A stretch of 9,530 nt of DNA from Clostridiales bacterium. Its GTDB lineage: Bacteria; Bacillota; Clostridia; Lachnospirales; Lachnospiraceae. Positions within the stretch are counted from its first letter, which is position 1, and each line of letters begins with the position of its first letter. The DNA lies in the NCBI GenBank assembly GCA_019420405.1, contig JAHZHF010000101.1:1-9530 (forward strand). Direction: 5' to 3'. The translations under genes and the position numbers were made by a program. Positions 1 to 6,018 of this stretch are shown here, one piece after another. The notes under the pieces were generated by a model. It saw nothing but the letters and a program-made list of their open reading frames with translations, did no database searches and was not told where the DNA came from.

Positions 1-51
1 AGCATTCGGCTGTTAACCGAAGTGTCGTTGGTTCAAGTCCAACAGGGGGAG
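1..51 (+). tRNA. tRNA-Asn (GTT), 5' end cut off by the window edge
   Basis: The visible part begins at the end of the D arm. The anticodon stem is TTCGG/CCGAA (5-9/17-21) around the loop CTGTTAA, giving anticodon GTT, which reads Asn. The variable loop is 22-26. The T arm is GTTGG/CCAAC (27-31/39-43) around TTCAAGT. The 3' acceptor strand AGGGGGA (44-50) is followed by discriminator G at 51, as is usual for tRNA-Asn. CCA is not encoded; the next bases are CTT. The acceptor 5' strand and most of the D arm lie upstream of the window. Confidence 0.95.
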
Positions 52-57
52 CTTACA

Positions 58-90
58 AAGCCCGTAAATTTAATGTTTACGGGCTTTTCT
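58..90 (+). terminator. Intrinsic terminator after tRNA-Asn
   Basis: A perfect 11-bp stem, AAGCCCGTAAA (58-68) with TTTACGGGCTT (76-86), closes a 7-base loop and runs into a T-rich tail (TTTTCT). It begins 6 bases after the tRNA and should end the tRNA transcript, so the PIN-domain gene needs its own promoter. Confidence 0.9.
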
Positions 91-114
91 AAATTTGAAA
101 ACTAATTGAATAAA

Positions 115-142
115 ATGACAAAGTAAAATAAATATATATAAT
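115..142 (+). promoter_or_regulatory. Candidate sigma-A promoter for the PIN-domain gene pair
   Basis: A perfect -10 hexamer TATAAT lies at 137-142. ATGACA at 115-120 matches TTGACA in five of six positions, with a 16-base spacer. Transcription would start near 149, about 70 bases before the ATG at 220. The surrounding DNA is so A+T-rich that chance matches are common, so this is a modest call. Confidence 0.4.
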
Positions 143-172
143 GTATTTATTCAGAAATAATTTTATATTGAA

Positions 173-198
173 TATGCATGGAAACCAAAGGTTGCATA
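173..198. repeat. Short palindrome in the PIN gene leader, possible operator
   Basis: TATGCA (173-178) and TGCATA (193-198) are exact reverse complements, and an inner ACC/GGT pair around AAA could extend the hairpin with a bulge on the left side. It sits between the candidate promoter and the GGAGGG ribosome binding site at 203-208. That is where an autoregulatory operator or a leader hairpin of a toxin-antitoxin operon would lie. No protein is known to bind it. Confidence 0.3.
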
Positions 199-219
199 AA
201 ATGGAGGGATAGACTGAAA

Positions 220-657
220 ATGAAAATCTATCTGGATAATTGTTGCTATAATCGTCCATTTGACGATCAGACGCAGGAGAGAATCCATTTGGAAAGTGAA
301 GCAATATTGACAATACTGTAACGGGGACAATCAGGTATATACAGTATTATAGGGAGCAACATTTTAGAACTTGAAATGGACCGCATGCACGACATAGTAA
401 AAAGAGAAAGGGTCAAAGAACTTTATAAGGTTGCTGACCTGCGTATTATGTATACAGAAGAAATAAAAAAACGGTCGCAGGAAATTATGTCTCAATCAAA
501 AATCAGAGCATTTGACAGTCTTCATATTGCTGCTGCGGAAGCAGCAGAAGCAGATGTTATGCTGACAACAGATGACAAACTTGAAAAAATGGCCGCAAGA
601 ATTGATTTGAAAGTAAAAGTTATGAATCCATTAAGATTTGCGTGGGAGGCGATTTAA
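220..657 (+). pseudogene. PIN-domain (VapC-like) ribonuclease gene broken by an in-frame TAA
   Basis: From ATG 220, with GGAGGG 11 bases upstream, one frame runs to TAA 655-657 and would encode about 145 residues, normal for a PIN protein. It is interrupted only by TAA at 319-321 (codon 34). A single C-to-T change from CAA (Gln) would explain the stop. The N-terminus KIYLDNCCYNR carries the first PIN acidic residue. The C-terminal part AFDSLHIAAAEAAEADV...TTDD carries the later acidic residues and the usual Asp-x-x-His-Ile-Ala pattern. PIN proteins are Mg-dependent RNases, often the toxin of VapBC-type modules. Re-initiation at ATG 376 would give 93 residues lacking the first catalytic Asp, so the product is probably inactive. 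A functional relative is likely, since both sides of the stop remain clean. Confidence 0.85.
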
Positions 658-658
658 A

Positions 659-853
659 ATGGTGAATATTAATCTAAATAATCCAAAAGAAATTCGCATG
701 ATTGGAATCAAGGCGCTGAGAAATGCCCTTGGTCCGGTAGGAACAGTTAGGTTTATCCAACAGTATGATATGGGATACGGTGATTACACGAAAGAGAAGC
801 AGGAGAAACCAGATATTAGTTTGGATGAAATAGATGATTTGCTAAAAAGATAA
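659..853 (+). CDS. Small protein, probable antitoxin or partner of the PIN-domain protein
   Basis: This gene encodes 64 residues from ATG 659, with GGAGG (644-648) inside the end of the PIN gene. Only one base separates it from the PIN stop codon, so the two are translationally coupled. The product starts MVNINLNNPKEIRM, has a core rich in Gly, Arg and aromatic residues (LGPVGTVRFIQQYDMGYGDY), and ends in an acidic, Lys-rich tail (ISLDEIDDLLKR). From memory, similar short proteins with an LGPVGxxRFxQQ...GDYTKE pattern occur beside PIN-domain genes, but I cannot name a Pfam family for it. An antitoxin role is inferred from size and coupling; the toxin-first order is the reverse of classical VapBC. 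An alternative in-frame start near 638 lies inside the PIN gene and is less likely. The frame is intact although its neighbour is broken. Confidence 0.75.
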   Translation: MVNINLNNPKEIRMIGIKALRNALGPVGTVRFIQQYDMGYGDYTKEKQEKPDISLDEIDDLLKR

Positions 854-1029
854 AAACTTTTTGCGGTGGCTGTCAGGATGTTATTATTTATCGTATCAAT
901 CCTGTCATGGTATGGTTAGATATGTTAGAATAGAATACTTATATTTTGCGCAGTTTTTAGGAATAATAGCAGTATCAGGTCAAATCGCGCTATAATCGTG
1001 TCAAGCACATTGACGCGATTTATTATAAT
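854..1029. other. Spacer between the PIN module and the regulator pseudogene
   Basis: These 176 A+T-rich bases contain no credible gene. A weak A/T hairpin (AAAAAG with CTTTTT, about 844-862) overlaps the end of the small gene and is too poor in GC to call a terminator. TATAAT hexamers lie at 991-996 and 1024-1029, but neither has a recognisable -35 box at 16-18 bases. The main structure is the palindrome listed next. Confidence 0.6.
982..1021. repeat. Long imperfect palindrome upstream of the regulator pseudogene
   Basis: AAATCGCG (982-989) pairs with CGCGATTT (1014-1021), and GTCAA (1000-1004) pairs with TTGAC (1010-1014) around a GCACA loop. Drawn as one structure, a 7-bp outer stem stacks on a 5-bp inner stem with an 11-base bulge on the left, and that bulge contains TATAAT. 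The last base is 8 bases before ATG 1030. No T tract follows on either strand, so an operator for the adjacent DNA-binding regulator is more plausible than a terminator. Confidence 0.45.
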
Positions 1030-1945
1030 ATGTCCATCGAAAAAAATAAAGGAGATGGCAGTAGGCTTCTTCGAGAAAGTGAGACTGTAGAACTAAAAGA
1101 AATTGTTGTAGATGAAATCAAAAAAGAAATCATTGTCTTTGCCAACTGCAACGGCGGCTGATTGTATATAGGTGTTCGGGATGATGGAGAAGTAATCGGA
1201 CTTGATGATCCTGACAGAGTATCTCTGCAGATTAGCAATATGGTAGGGGATGCGCCCGGAAGGAGTATATGTCAGGCAGGGATATTCTTCTGTGCCTGCT
1301 ACAGATACGGCTATACGCCGTATGATCAAGGAAACGGATGGAGACCGATTTGAGGCGATGCGGAGTTTAAATCAGGAACTTACATTTGAAGCTGATTGAT
1401 CAGGACAATCTTTACACTAATTTAGGCCTGCTTCTATCTGATCAGTGTGTGCACACGATTAAGGCTGCTGTTTTTCAGGGAAAGGATCAGACAATTTTTA
1501 AAGACCGTCGGGAGTTCAGCGGATCATTAAAGAAGCAGATGAATGAAGTGTATGATTTTATTGATTTCCGTAATCAGACCCGTGCGACGATAGAGAAGCT
1601 GCGAAGAATTGATGTCAGGGATTACCCGGAAATTGCGGTGAGGGAATCCCTTTTAAATCTTCTTGTCCATCGTGATTACTCGTTTAGTGCCAGTGCGTTT
1701 ATCAGAATTTATGAAGATAGGATTGAGTTTGTTTCTATTGGCGGACTGATGCCTGGAATTGAACTGGAAGATATCATGGAGGGGATTTCTGTTTGCAGGA
1801 ACCAGGATCTTGCAAATGTATTTTATCGGCTTCATCTGATAGAAGCTTACGGTACAGGAATGGAAAAAATCATGACGGCCATATGAAGGGATGAAGGAAA
1901 AACCTGAGATTCAAACTACGAAAAATGCTTTTAAGATCATAAAGA
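1030..1945 (+). pseudogene. AlbA_2/Schlafen-type regulator (RecG-like C-terminus), multiply disrupted
   Basis: The remains read through three frames. From ATG 1030, a typical AlbA_2 start (RESETVELKEIVVDEIKKEI, then FANCNGG, LYIGVRDDGEVIGLDDPDR) is broken by TGA 1159-1161 between GG and LYIG. After NMVGDA (about 1252) the frame shifts and about 40 family residues are missing, resuming as RPEGVYVRQGYSS from 1253 to about 1393. A second junction at 1386-1393 drops roughly 25 residues and shifts frame to LKLIDQDNLYTNLGLLLSDQ. That part runs through the HATPase_c_4-like segment (RESLLNLLVHRDYS, IEFVSIGG, GTGMEKIMTA). An extra C in ACGGCCATATGA (about 1873-1884) shifts frame again; the true tail YEGMKEKPEIQTTKNAFKII follows, then homology stops near 1940. 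Such proteins are putative DNA-binding regulators found in mobile or accessory DNA. ATG 1030 has no clear ribosome binding site. No functional product is possible. Confidence 0.85.
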
Positions 1946-2210
1946 AAGATTTCCGGGCAGCACGCTGCAGGCAGCTCTGACCGGCTCCGGAGCGAAACCG
2001 GCGGCCGAACATCTGAACCTGGCTTTTATCCAGGAAGTTGCGGCCAATGCGGAGGCTCTTAAGAGCAAATATGCGGAGGTCGGAACCGCGATCGAGCTGG
2101 GCGGGCAGGACGCCAAGATGATATTTTTCAGAAAGGATGAAACATCAGGGGCGCTGACTGTGTCCGACATGCGTATGAACGGAAGCTGAGCGGGAGGAAC
2201 AGGAGCCTTT

Positions 2211-3974
2211 GTGGACGAAATTGCATCCGTTTTAAAGGTTCCGGTTGAGGAGTTTAACGCGCTGGCCGGGAAGGGAACCTGCGTCTATGATATCTCCGGA
2301 AGGTGCGGCGTGTATGCGAAGACAGATATCCAGCCCCTGCTGAATCAAGGGATCGCCAAGGCGGATCTGGCTCTGTCTGCTTTTCACGCCATAGCCAAGC
2401 AGACGATCGGAGGACTGGCTCAGGGGCTTGAGATCAAACCGCCGGTGGTGTTTGAAGGCGGCCCTCTTACGTTCAACCCGGTTCTTGTGCGTGTGTTTGC
2501 CGAGAGGCTGCATCTCTCGGAAGAGGATATCTTAAGGCCGCCGCACTCAGAATTGATGGTGGCTTATGGGGCGGCGATTTCAGCGAAAAGTATGCCGAAG
2601 GGCAGAAAGAGATGTACCGCAGAGGCACTGCTGAAAGAACTGTCGGAGAAGAAGGACACTGTTGCGGCACAGGGAGCAGGAGACGCTGCGCCCTTTTTTC
2701 AGTCGGAGGAAGAGCGTCGCGCATTTGAAGAAAGGCACAGGAAACCGGACGTTCCGGCCCTGAAAGAGCAGAGTGAATCCGGAGACCGGGTGATAAATGC
2801 GTATCTTGGGATTGACTCCGGAAGTACGATGACGAAGTTTGTTCTGATCGGAGAGGAGGAAGAGATCCTGGACAGCTTCTACGCGTCAAATGAAGGGAAT
2901 CCTCTGGACGTGGCGAAGCAGGCTCTGATCAGGATGCGGGAGCGGTATAAGAAATCCGGCAGAAAGATTCATATTATCGCAGCGGGGACCACAGGCTACG
3001 GAGAAATACTTTTTGCAAAAGCGTTCCAGGCGGAGTATCATACTGTTGAGACGGTTGCACACGCCCGGGCAGTCGAGAAATATGTAAAGGACGCATCCTT
3101 TATCCTGGATATCGGCGGTCAGGATATGAAGGCGATCTGGATTGATAACGGAATTATTACCAATATTCTGGTGAATGAGGCGTGCTCCTCCGGCTGCGGA
3201 TCGTTTCTGGAAAACTTCGCATCCTCCCTGCATATTCCGGTGGAGAAGATTGCGGAGGCGGCGTTCGCGTCGCGGCATCCGGCAGTCCTGGGCAGCCGCT
3301 GTACAGTGTTTATGAACAGCAGCATTATTACGGAGCAGAGAAACGGAAGACTTGCGGAAGACATTATAGCGGGACTTTGCCGCTCGATCATTGAGAATGT
3401 ATTTACCAAGGTTGTGCGTCTGTCGAATGTGGATTCCCTTGGGGATAAGATCGTAGTACAGGGTGGAACATTTGAAAACGATGCGGTTCTTCGGGCGCTG
3501 GAGGAGTACATCGGCAAGGAGGTTACCCGTGCGCCGTACCCGGGACTTATGGGAGCCATAGGCGCTGCGCTGACCGCGAAGGCGCAGTATGAGAAAGCAC
3601 CTGTGGAGCACAGGTTTATTGATCTGGATGATCTGGACGGCTTTTCTTATCAGCAGGAAGCGAATATGCCCTGCCCGTTCTGCAGCAACCACTGTAAGAG
3701 AACGATACTCAGGTTCTCAAACGGGCAGTCCTGGATCACGAACAACCGCTGTGAGCGGGGGGAGATTCTGGGAGATCCGAAAGATGAAAAAGTAAGGGAG
3801 CAGTTAAAGGAGAAGAACCGGAAAGAAAGCGAAGTTCCGAATCTGTTCCGAATCCGAGAAAAGCTTTTGTTCCAGAAATATGAACACCCCCAGCTGATGC
3901 CGGAGAAAGGGATAACGATCGGCCTTCCCAGAGTTCTCTCTTTCTGGGAGACAGCACCTTTCTGGCGGCCGTGA
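2211..3974 (+). CDS. Open fragment A of the decayed activase: end of ASKHA 1, whole ASKHA 2, Cys cluster, start of DUF2229
   Basis: This is the longest readable piece (587 codons). GTG 2211 is only the first start codon after the TGA, but AGGAG at 2201-2205 lies five bases before it, so a truncated protein might be made. Residues 1 to about 130 finish the first activase module, including its second cluster cysteine (YDISGRCGVYAKTD). A hydrophilic linker follows. The second module starts near residue 198 with GIDSGSTMTK (phosphate binding), then AAGTTGYGE, DIGGQDMKA, NEACSSGCGSF (Cys325, Cys329) and GSRCTVF (Cys364), so both its cluster cysteines remain. Residues 488-514 carry CPFCSNHC and NNRC, a possible extra metal site. 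GLPRVLSFWETAPFWR starts the DUF2229 module, then the frame ends at the deletion. Activity is unlikely, since module 1 is headless and the partner module is cut off. Confidence 0.7.
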   Translation: MDEIASVLKVPVEEFNALAGKGTCVYDISGRCGVYAKTDIQPLLNQGIAKADLALSAFHAIAKQTIGGLAQGLEIKPPVVFEGGPLTFNPVLVRVFAERLHLSEEDILRPPHSELMVAYGAAISAKSMPKGRKRCTAEALLKELSEKKDTVAAQGAGDAAPFFQSEEERRAFEERHRKPDVPALKEQSESGDRVINAYLGIDSGSTMTKFVLIGEEEEILDSFYASNEGNPLDVAKQALIRMRERYKKSGRKIHIIAAGTTGYGEILFAKAFQAEYHTVETVAHARAVEKYVKDASFILDIGGQDMKAIWIDNGIITNILVNEACSSGCGSFLENFASSLHIPVEKIAEAAFASRHPAVLGSRCTVFMNSSIITEQRNGRLAEDIIAGLCRSIIENVFTKVVRLSNVDSLGDKIVVQGGTFENDAVLRALEEYIGKEVTRAPYPGLMGAIGAALTAKAQYEKAPVEHRFIDLDDLDGFSYQQEANMPCPFCSNHCKRTILRFSNGQSWITNNRCERGEILGDPKDEKVREQLKEKNRKESEVPNLFRIREKLLFQKYEHPQLMPEKGITIGLPRVLSFWETAPFWRP

Positions 3975-4290
3975 CGTCGGATACCGTATGCTTCCCGGCG
4001 AAACTGGCGCACGGACATATACGAAACCTGGTGGAAAAGAAGGTGGACCGAATCTTTATGCCCGTCATTACGACAGTTCCGTCAGAGAATATGGAAAAGA
4101 CGAGCCAGTCCATGTGCGCGGTGGTGAAAGGATATCCTCTGGTGATCCGGAATTCGGATCATCCCGAAGAGCAGTGGGCGGTTCCTTATGACGCGCCCCT
4201 CTTCCACTGGTATACTCAGGAAGATAAGAAGCGTCAGCTTGTCCGGTATATGTCGGAGACATTCCAGATCCCGCGGCGTGATACAGAGCG
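3971..4290 (+). pseudogene. Stranded middle segment of the activase (DUF2229 module), out of frame with both neighbours
   Basis: Read from GTG 3971, this gives VTSDTVCFPAKLAHGHIRNL, then KVDRIFMPVITTVPSE and a stretch ending RRDTERA near 4290. CFPAKLxHGH and D-x-I-F-x-P are typical of the DUF2229/CoA-dehydratase D-type region. It lies in a frame different from both the upstream piece (to 3974) and the downstream piece (from 4306), which shows two independent frame-changing events. Past 4290 the same frame gives unrelated residues to 4342. Confidence 0.8.
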
Positions 4291-4305
4291 GGCTTCGGGA
4301 TTCCG

Positions 4306-5994
4306 GTGCTTACGGTGGATTCTCTTCCGGGAGAGAACGTGACGGATCTGAGCAAAAGCCGTCTGGATATTGTGAACAATTACCATGCAAGGATGCTCTC
4401 AGGCGCCATAGAGGCAGCCGGAAACGATGCTCTGGAGTATGTACAGCTTGTGAGTTTCGGCTGCGGGCATGACGCATACCTTTCCGACGAGATTATCCGG
4501 ATGATGAAAGAGATCTCAGGGAAAACGCCGCTTGTTCTGAAAGTGGATGAGAGTGATATCCAGGGACCGCTCAGGATCAGAGTACGGTCGTTTTTAGAGA
4601 CTGTGGAGATGAAGCGCCAGAGAGGAAAAACTGCGGCGGTACGCGAACTTCAGGACCCGTATCCGGTGAAATATAGGAAGAGGGACAGGGTGGAGAGAAC
4701 GGTGATCGTTCCGAATACATCCCACGCATTCTGCCGTGTGATGACGGCGGCTTTCCGAAGCCAGGGAGTGCGCGCGGTGCCGCTTGAAGTGGGGAGAGAG
4801 GAAGCTATCCGTCTCGGAAAGAAGTATGTACATAACGATATCTGCTTCCCCGCACAGATCGTGATCGGCGAGGCGCTCGCGGCGCTGGAAAGCGGGAAAT
4901 ATGATCCGAAGAAAACTGCGATCGGGATGGCAAAATACATCGGCGACTGCCGGCTGACCCACTACAGTTCCCTGCTTAGAAAGGCGCTGGATGACGCCGG
5001 ATACGCAGAGGTGCCGATTCTGACAAATGACGACGAGGATTCTCATAATCTTCATCCCGGATTCCGGCTGAACCTGCCGGCTTCGATCCTCATTGCATTT
5101 GCCATGCCCATGATCGACGTGCTGGAGGAGCTTCTGAGGAAGATACGTCCCTATGAGCTGGAGAAAGGATCGGCGGACGCTGCCTTTGAAAAGGCCATGG
5201 ACGCCCTGATCGACGGGATGGAACAGGCTGGACTGCCCGGGGCGAGAAGGGGATTTAAACAGGCGGTGGAGATCATGAAAGAGGTGCCTTATGACCGAAG
5301 CATCAGGAAACCGCGTGTGCTGATTGTAGGAGAATACCTCTTAAACTTCCACCCGGGCGCAAACCATGATATTGAGAGATATCTGGAACAGAACGGATTT
5401 GAGATCATCGAGGCCCGGATGACGGATGTGATACGGAAGACTTACTTCTATCAGGATAAGCAGATTCAGGAATACCGTGTAAAACGCGGTGTTGTGAAAA
5501 AGGCGTGGTTCTTTACTGCGGATCAAATTTTCAATCTGGCCCATGATGTGACAGACAGGATCGCAAAAAGTCATCCCCTGTACCGTCCGGCCTGCCGGAT
5601 GCAGGATCTGGTCAGAGAGAGCGATCCGATCATTCATCATACATTTGATGCGGGCGAGGGTGTACTGATCCCGGCGGAGATCCTCCATCACGCGAAAGAG
5701 GGATGCAGGGCTTTCGTAATTCTCCAGCCTTTCGGATGCCTTCCCAACCATGTGGTGGGAAGAGGTATCTCAAAGAAGCTGAAAGAAGTATATCCTGACG
5801 CTCAGATCCTGCCTCTGGACTATGATCCTGACGTCAGCTTCGCAAATATTGAAAACAGGCTTCAGATGCTGGTTATGAATATGAAGGAAGATAAGAGCCG
5901 GGAGGAAATCCGGGAGAAAGAGAAGAAGGACTACCTGTCGAATCTTCTGAGAAAAGATGGAAGCCGCAGAAGGCTGGTTTCTAACGAAAATTGA
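4306..5994 (+). CDS. Open fragment B of the decayed activase: dehydratase-like C-terminal part
   Basis: This gives 562 codons from GTG 4306, but homology already starts at 4291 (GFGIPVLTVDSLPG), so the nominal start is arbitrary and has no ribosome binding site. The sequence matches the C-terminal part of giant activases, related to 2-hydroxyglutaryl-CoA dehydratase subunits and double-cubane cluster proteins. Conserved cysteines are in place: SFGCGHDA (Cys53), NDICFPAQ (Cys180), GDCRLTHY (Cys215), EGCRAF (Cys467) and QPFGCLPNH (Cys478). These could bind an Fe-S cluster, and the N-H-x-x-G-R-G after the last is typical of the family. The C-terminus is charged and Lys/Arg-rich, normal for the family. 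Downstream, the MFS gene starts 24 bases later, so the two were probably co-transcribed. Long and clean, it has either decayed recently or is still expressed. Confidence 0.7.
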   Translation: MLTVDSLPGENVTDLSKSRLDIVNNYHARMLSGAIEAAGNDALEYVQLVSFGCGHDAYLSDEIIRMMKEISGKTPLVLKVDESDIQGPLRIRVRSFLETVEMKRQRGKTAAVRELQDPYPVKYRKRDRVERTVIVPNTSHAFCRVMTAAFRSQGVRAVPLEVGREEAIRLGKKYVHNDICFPAQIVIGEALAALESGKYDPKKTAIGMAKYIGDCRLTHYSSLLRKALDDAGYAEVPILTNDDEDSHNLHPGFRLNLPASILIAFAMPMIDVLEELLRKIRPYELEKGSADAAFEKAMDALIDGMEQAGLPGARRGFKQAVEIMKEVPYDRSIRKPRVLIVGEYLLNFHPGANHDIERYLEQNGFEIIEARMTDVIRKTYFYQDKQIQEYRVKRGVVKKAWFFTADQIFNLAHDVTDRIAKSHPLYRPACRMQDLVRESDPIIHHTFDAGEGVLIPAEILHHAKEGCRAFVILQPFGCLPNHVVGRGISKKLKEVYPDAQILPLDYDPDVSFANIENRLQMLVMNMKEDKSREEIREKEKKDYLSNLLRKDGSRRRLVSNEN

Positions 5995-6018
5995 TCTGTA
6001 ATAAGGAGTACCTGACAA

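Larger units (their letters stand above)
1941..5994 (+). pseudogene. Giant acyl-CoA dehydratase activase (two ASKHA modules + DUF2229 + dehydratase-like part), decayed
   Basis: This is one gene of a family usually near 1,400 residues, in which 2-hydroxyacyl-CoA dehydratase activators (BadF/BadG/BcrA/HgdC ATPases) are fused to dehydratase-like modules. Activators pass electrons from a [4Fe-4S] cluster in an ATP-driven step; the substrate of these giant fusions is unknown. Homology begins abruptly at FPGSTLQAALTGSG (1950 on), so about 55-60 N-terminal codons, including the first phosphate-binding motif, are gone. TGA 2187-2189 stands where the family has Cys in NGS-C-AGGTGAF. At about 3970 the frame shifts and about 28-30 residues are missing between ETAPFWR and VTSDTVCFPAKL. 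At about 4290 it shifts again, losing about 70-80 residues between RRDTERA and GFGIPVLTVDSLPG. The rest is clean to TGA 5994. The long open pieces are described separately. Missing lengths are estimates from remembered family members. Confidence 0.88.

Noticed and set aside
1162..1353. 63-codon open frame starting at TTG 1162
   Set aside because: Its first 30 codons are the AlbA_2 pseudogene past the TGA, and the rest is out-of-frame sequence after the deletion. It is not a separate gene.
1159..2189. Genome-wide reassignment of TGA as a sense codon
   Set aside because: The activase (5994), dipeptidase (8237) and DUF3810 (9463) genes all end at TGA at sensible family ends, so TGA is a stop here.
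2190..2228. SECIS element after the TGA
   Set aside because: Only a 4-bp stem with one wobble pair is found and the outer pairs do not extend it well; not enough to call, so it is kept only as a question in the findings.
2886..3692. 268-codon minus-strand open frame
   Set aside because: It lies opposite the activase, whose coding-strand motifs are unmistakable. The minus-strand product has an odd Cys/Arg/His-rich composition and no start signal; it is a shadow of codon bias.
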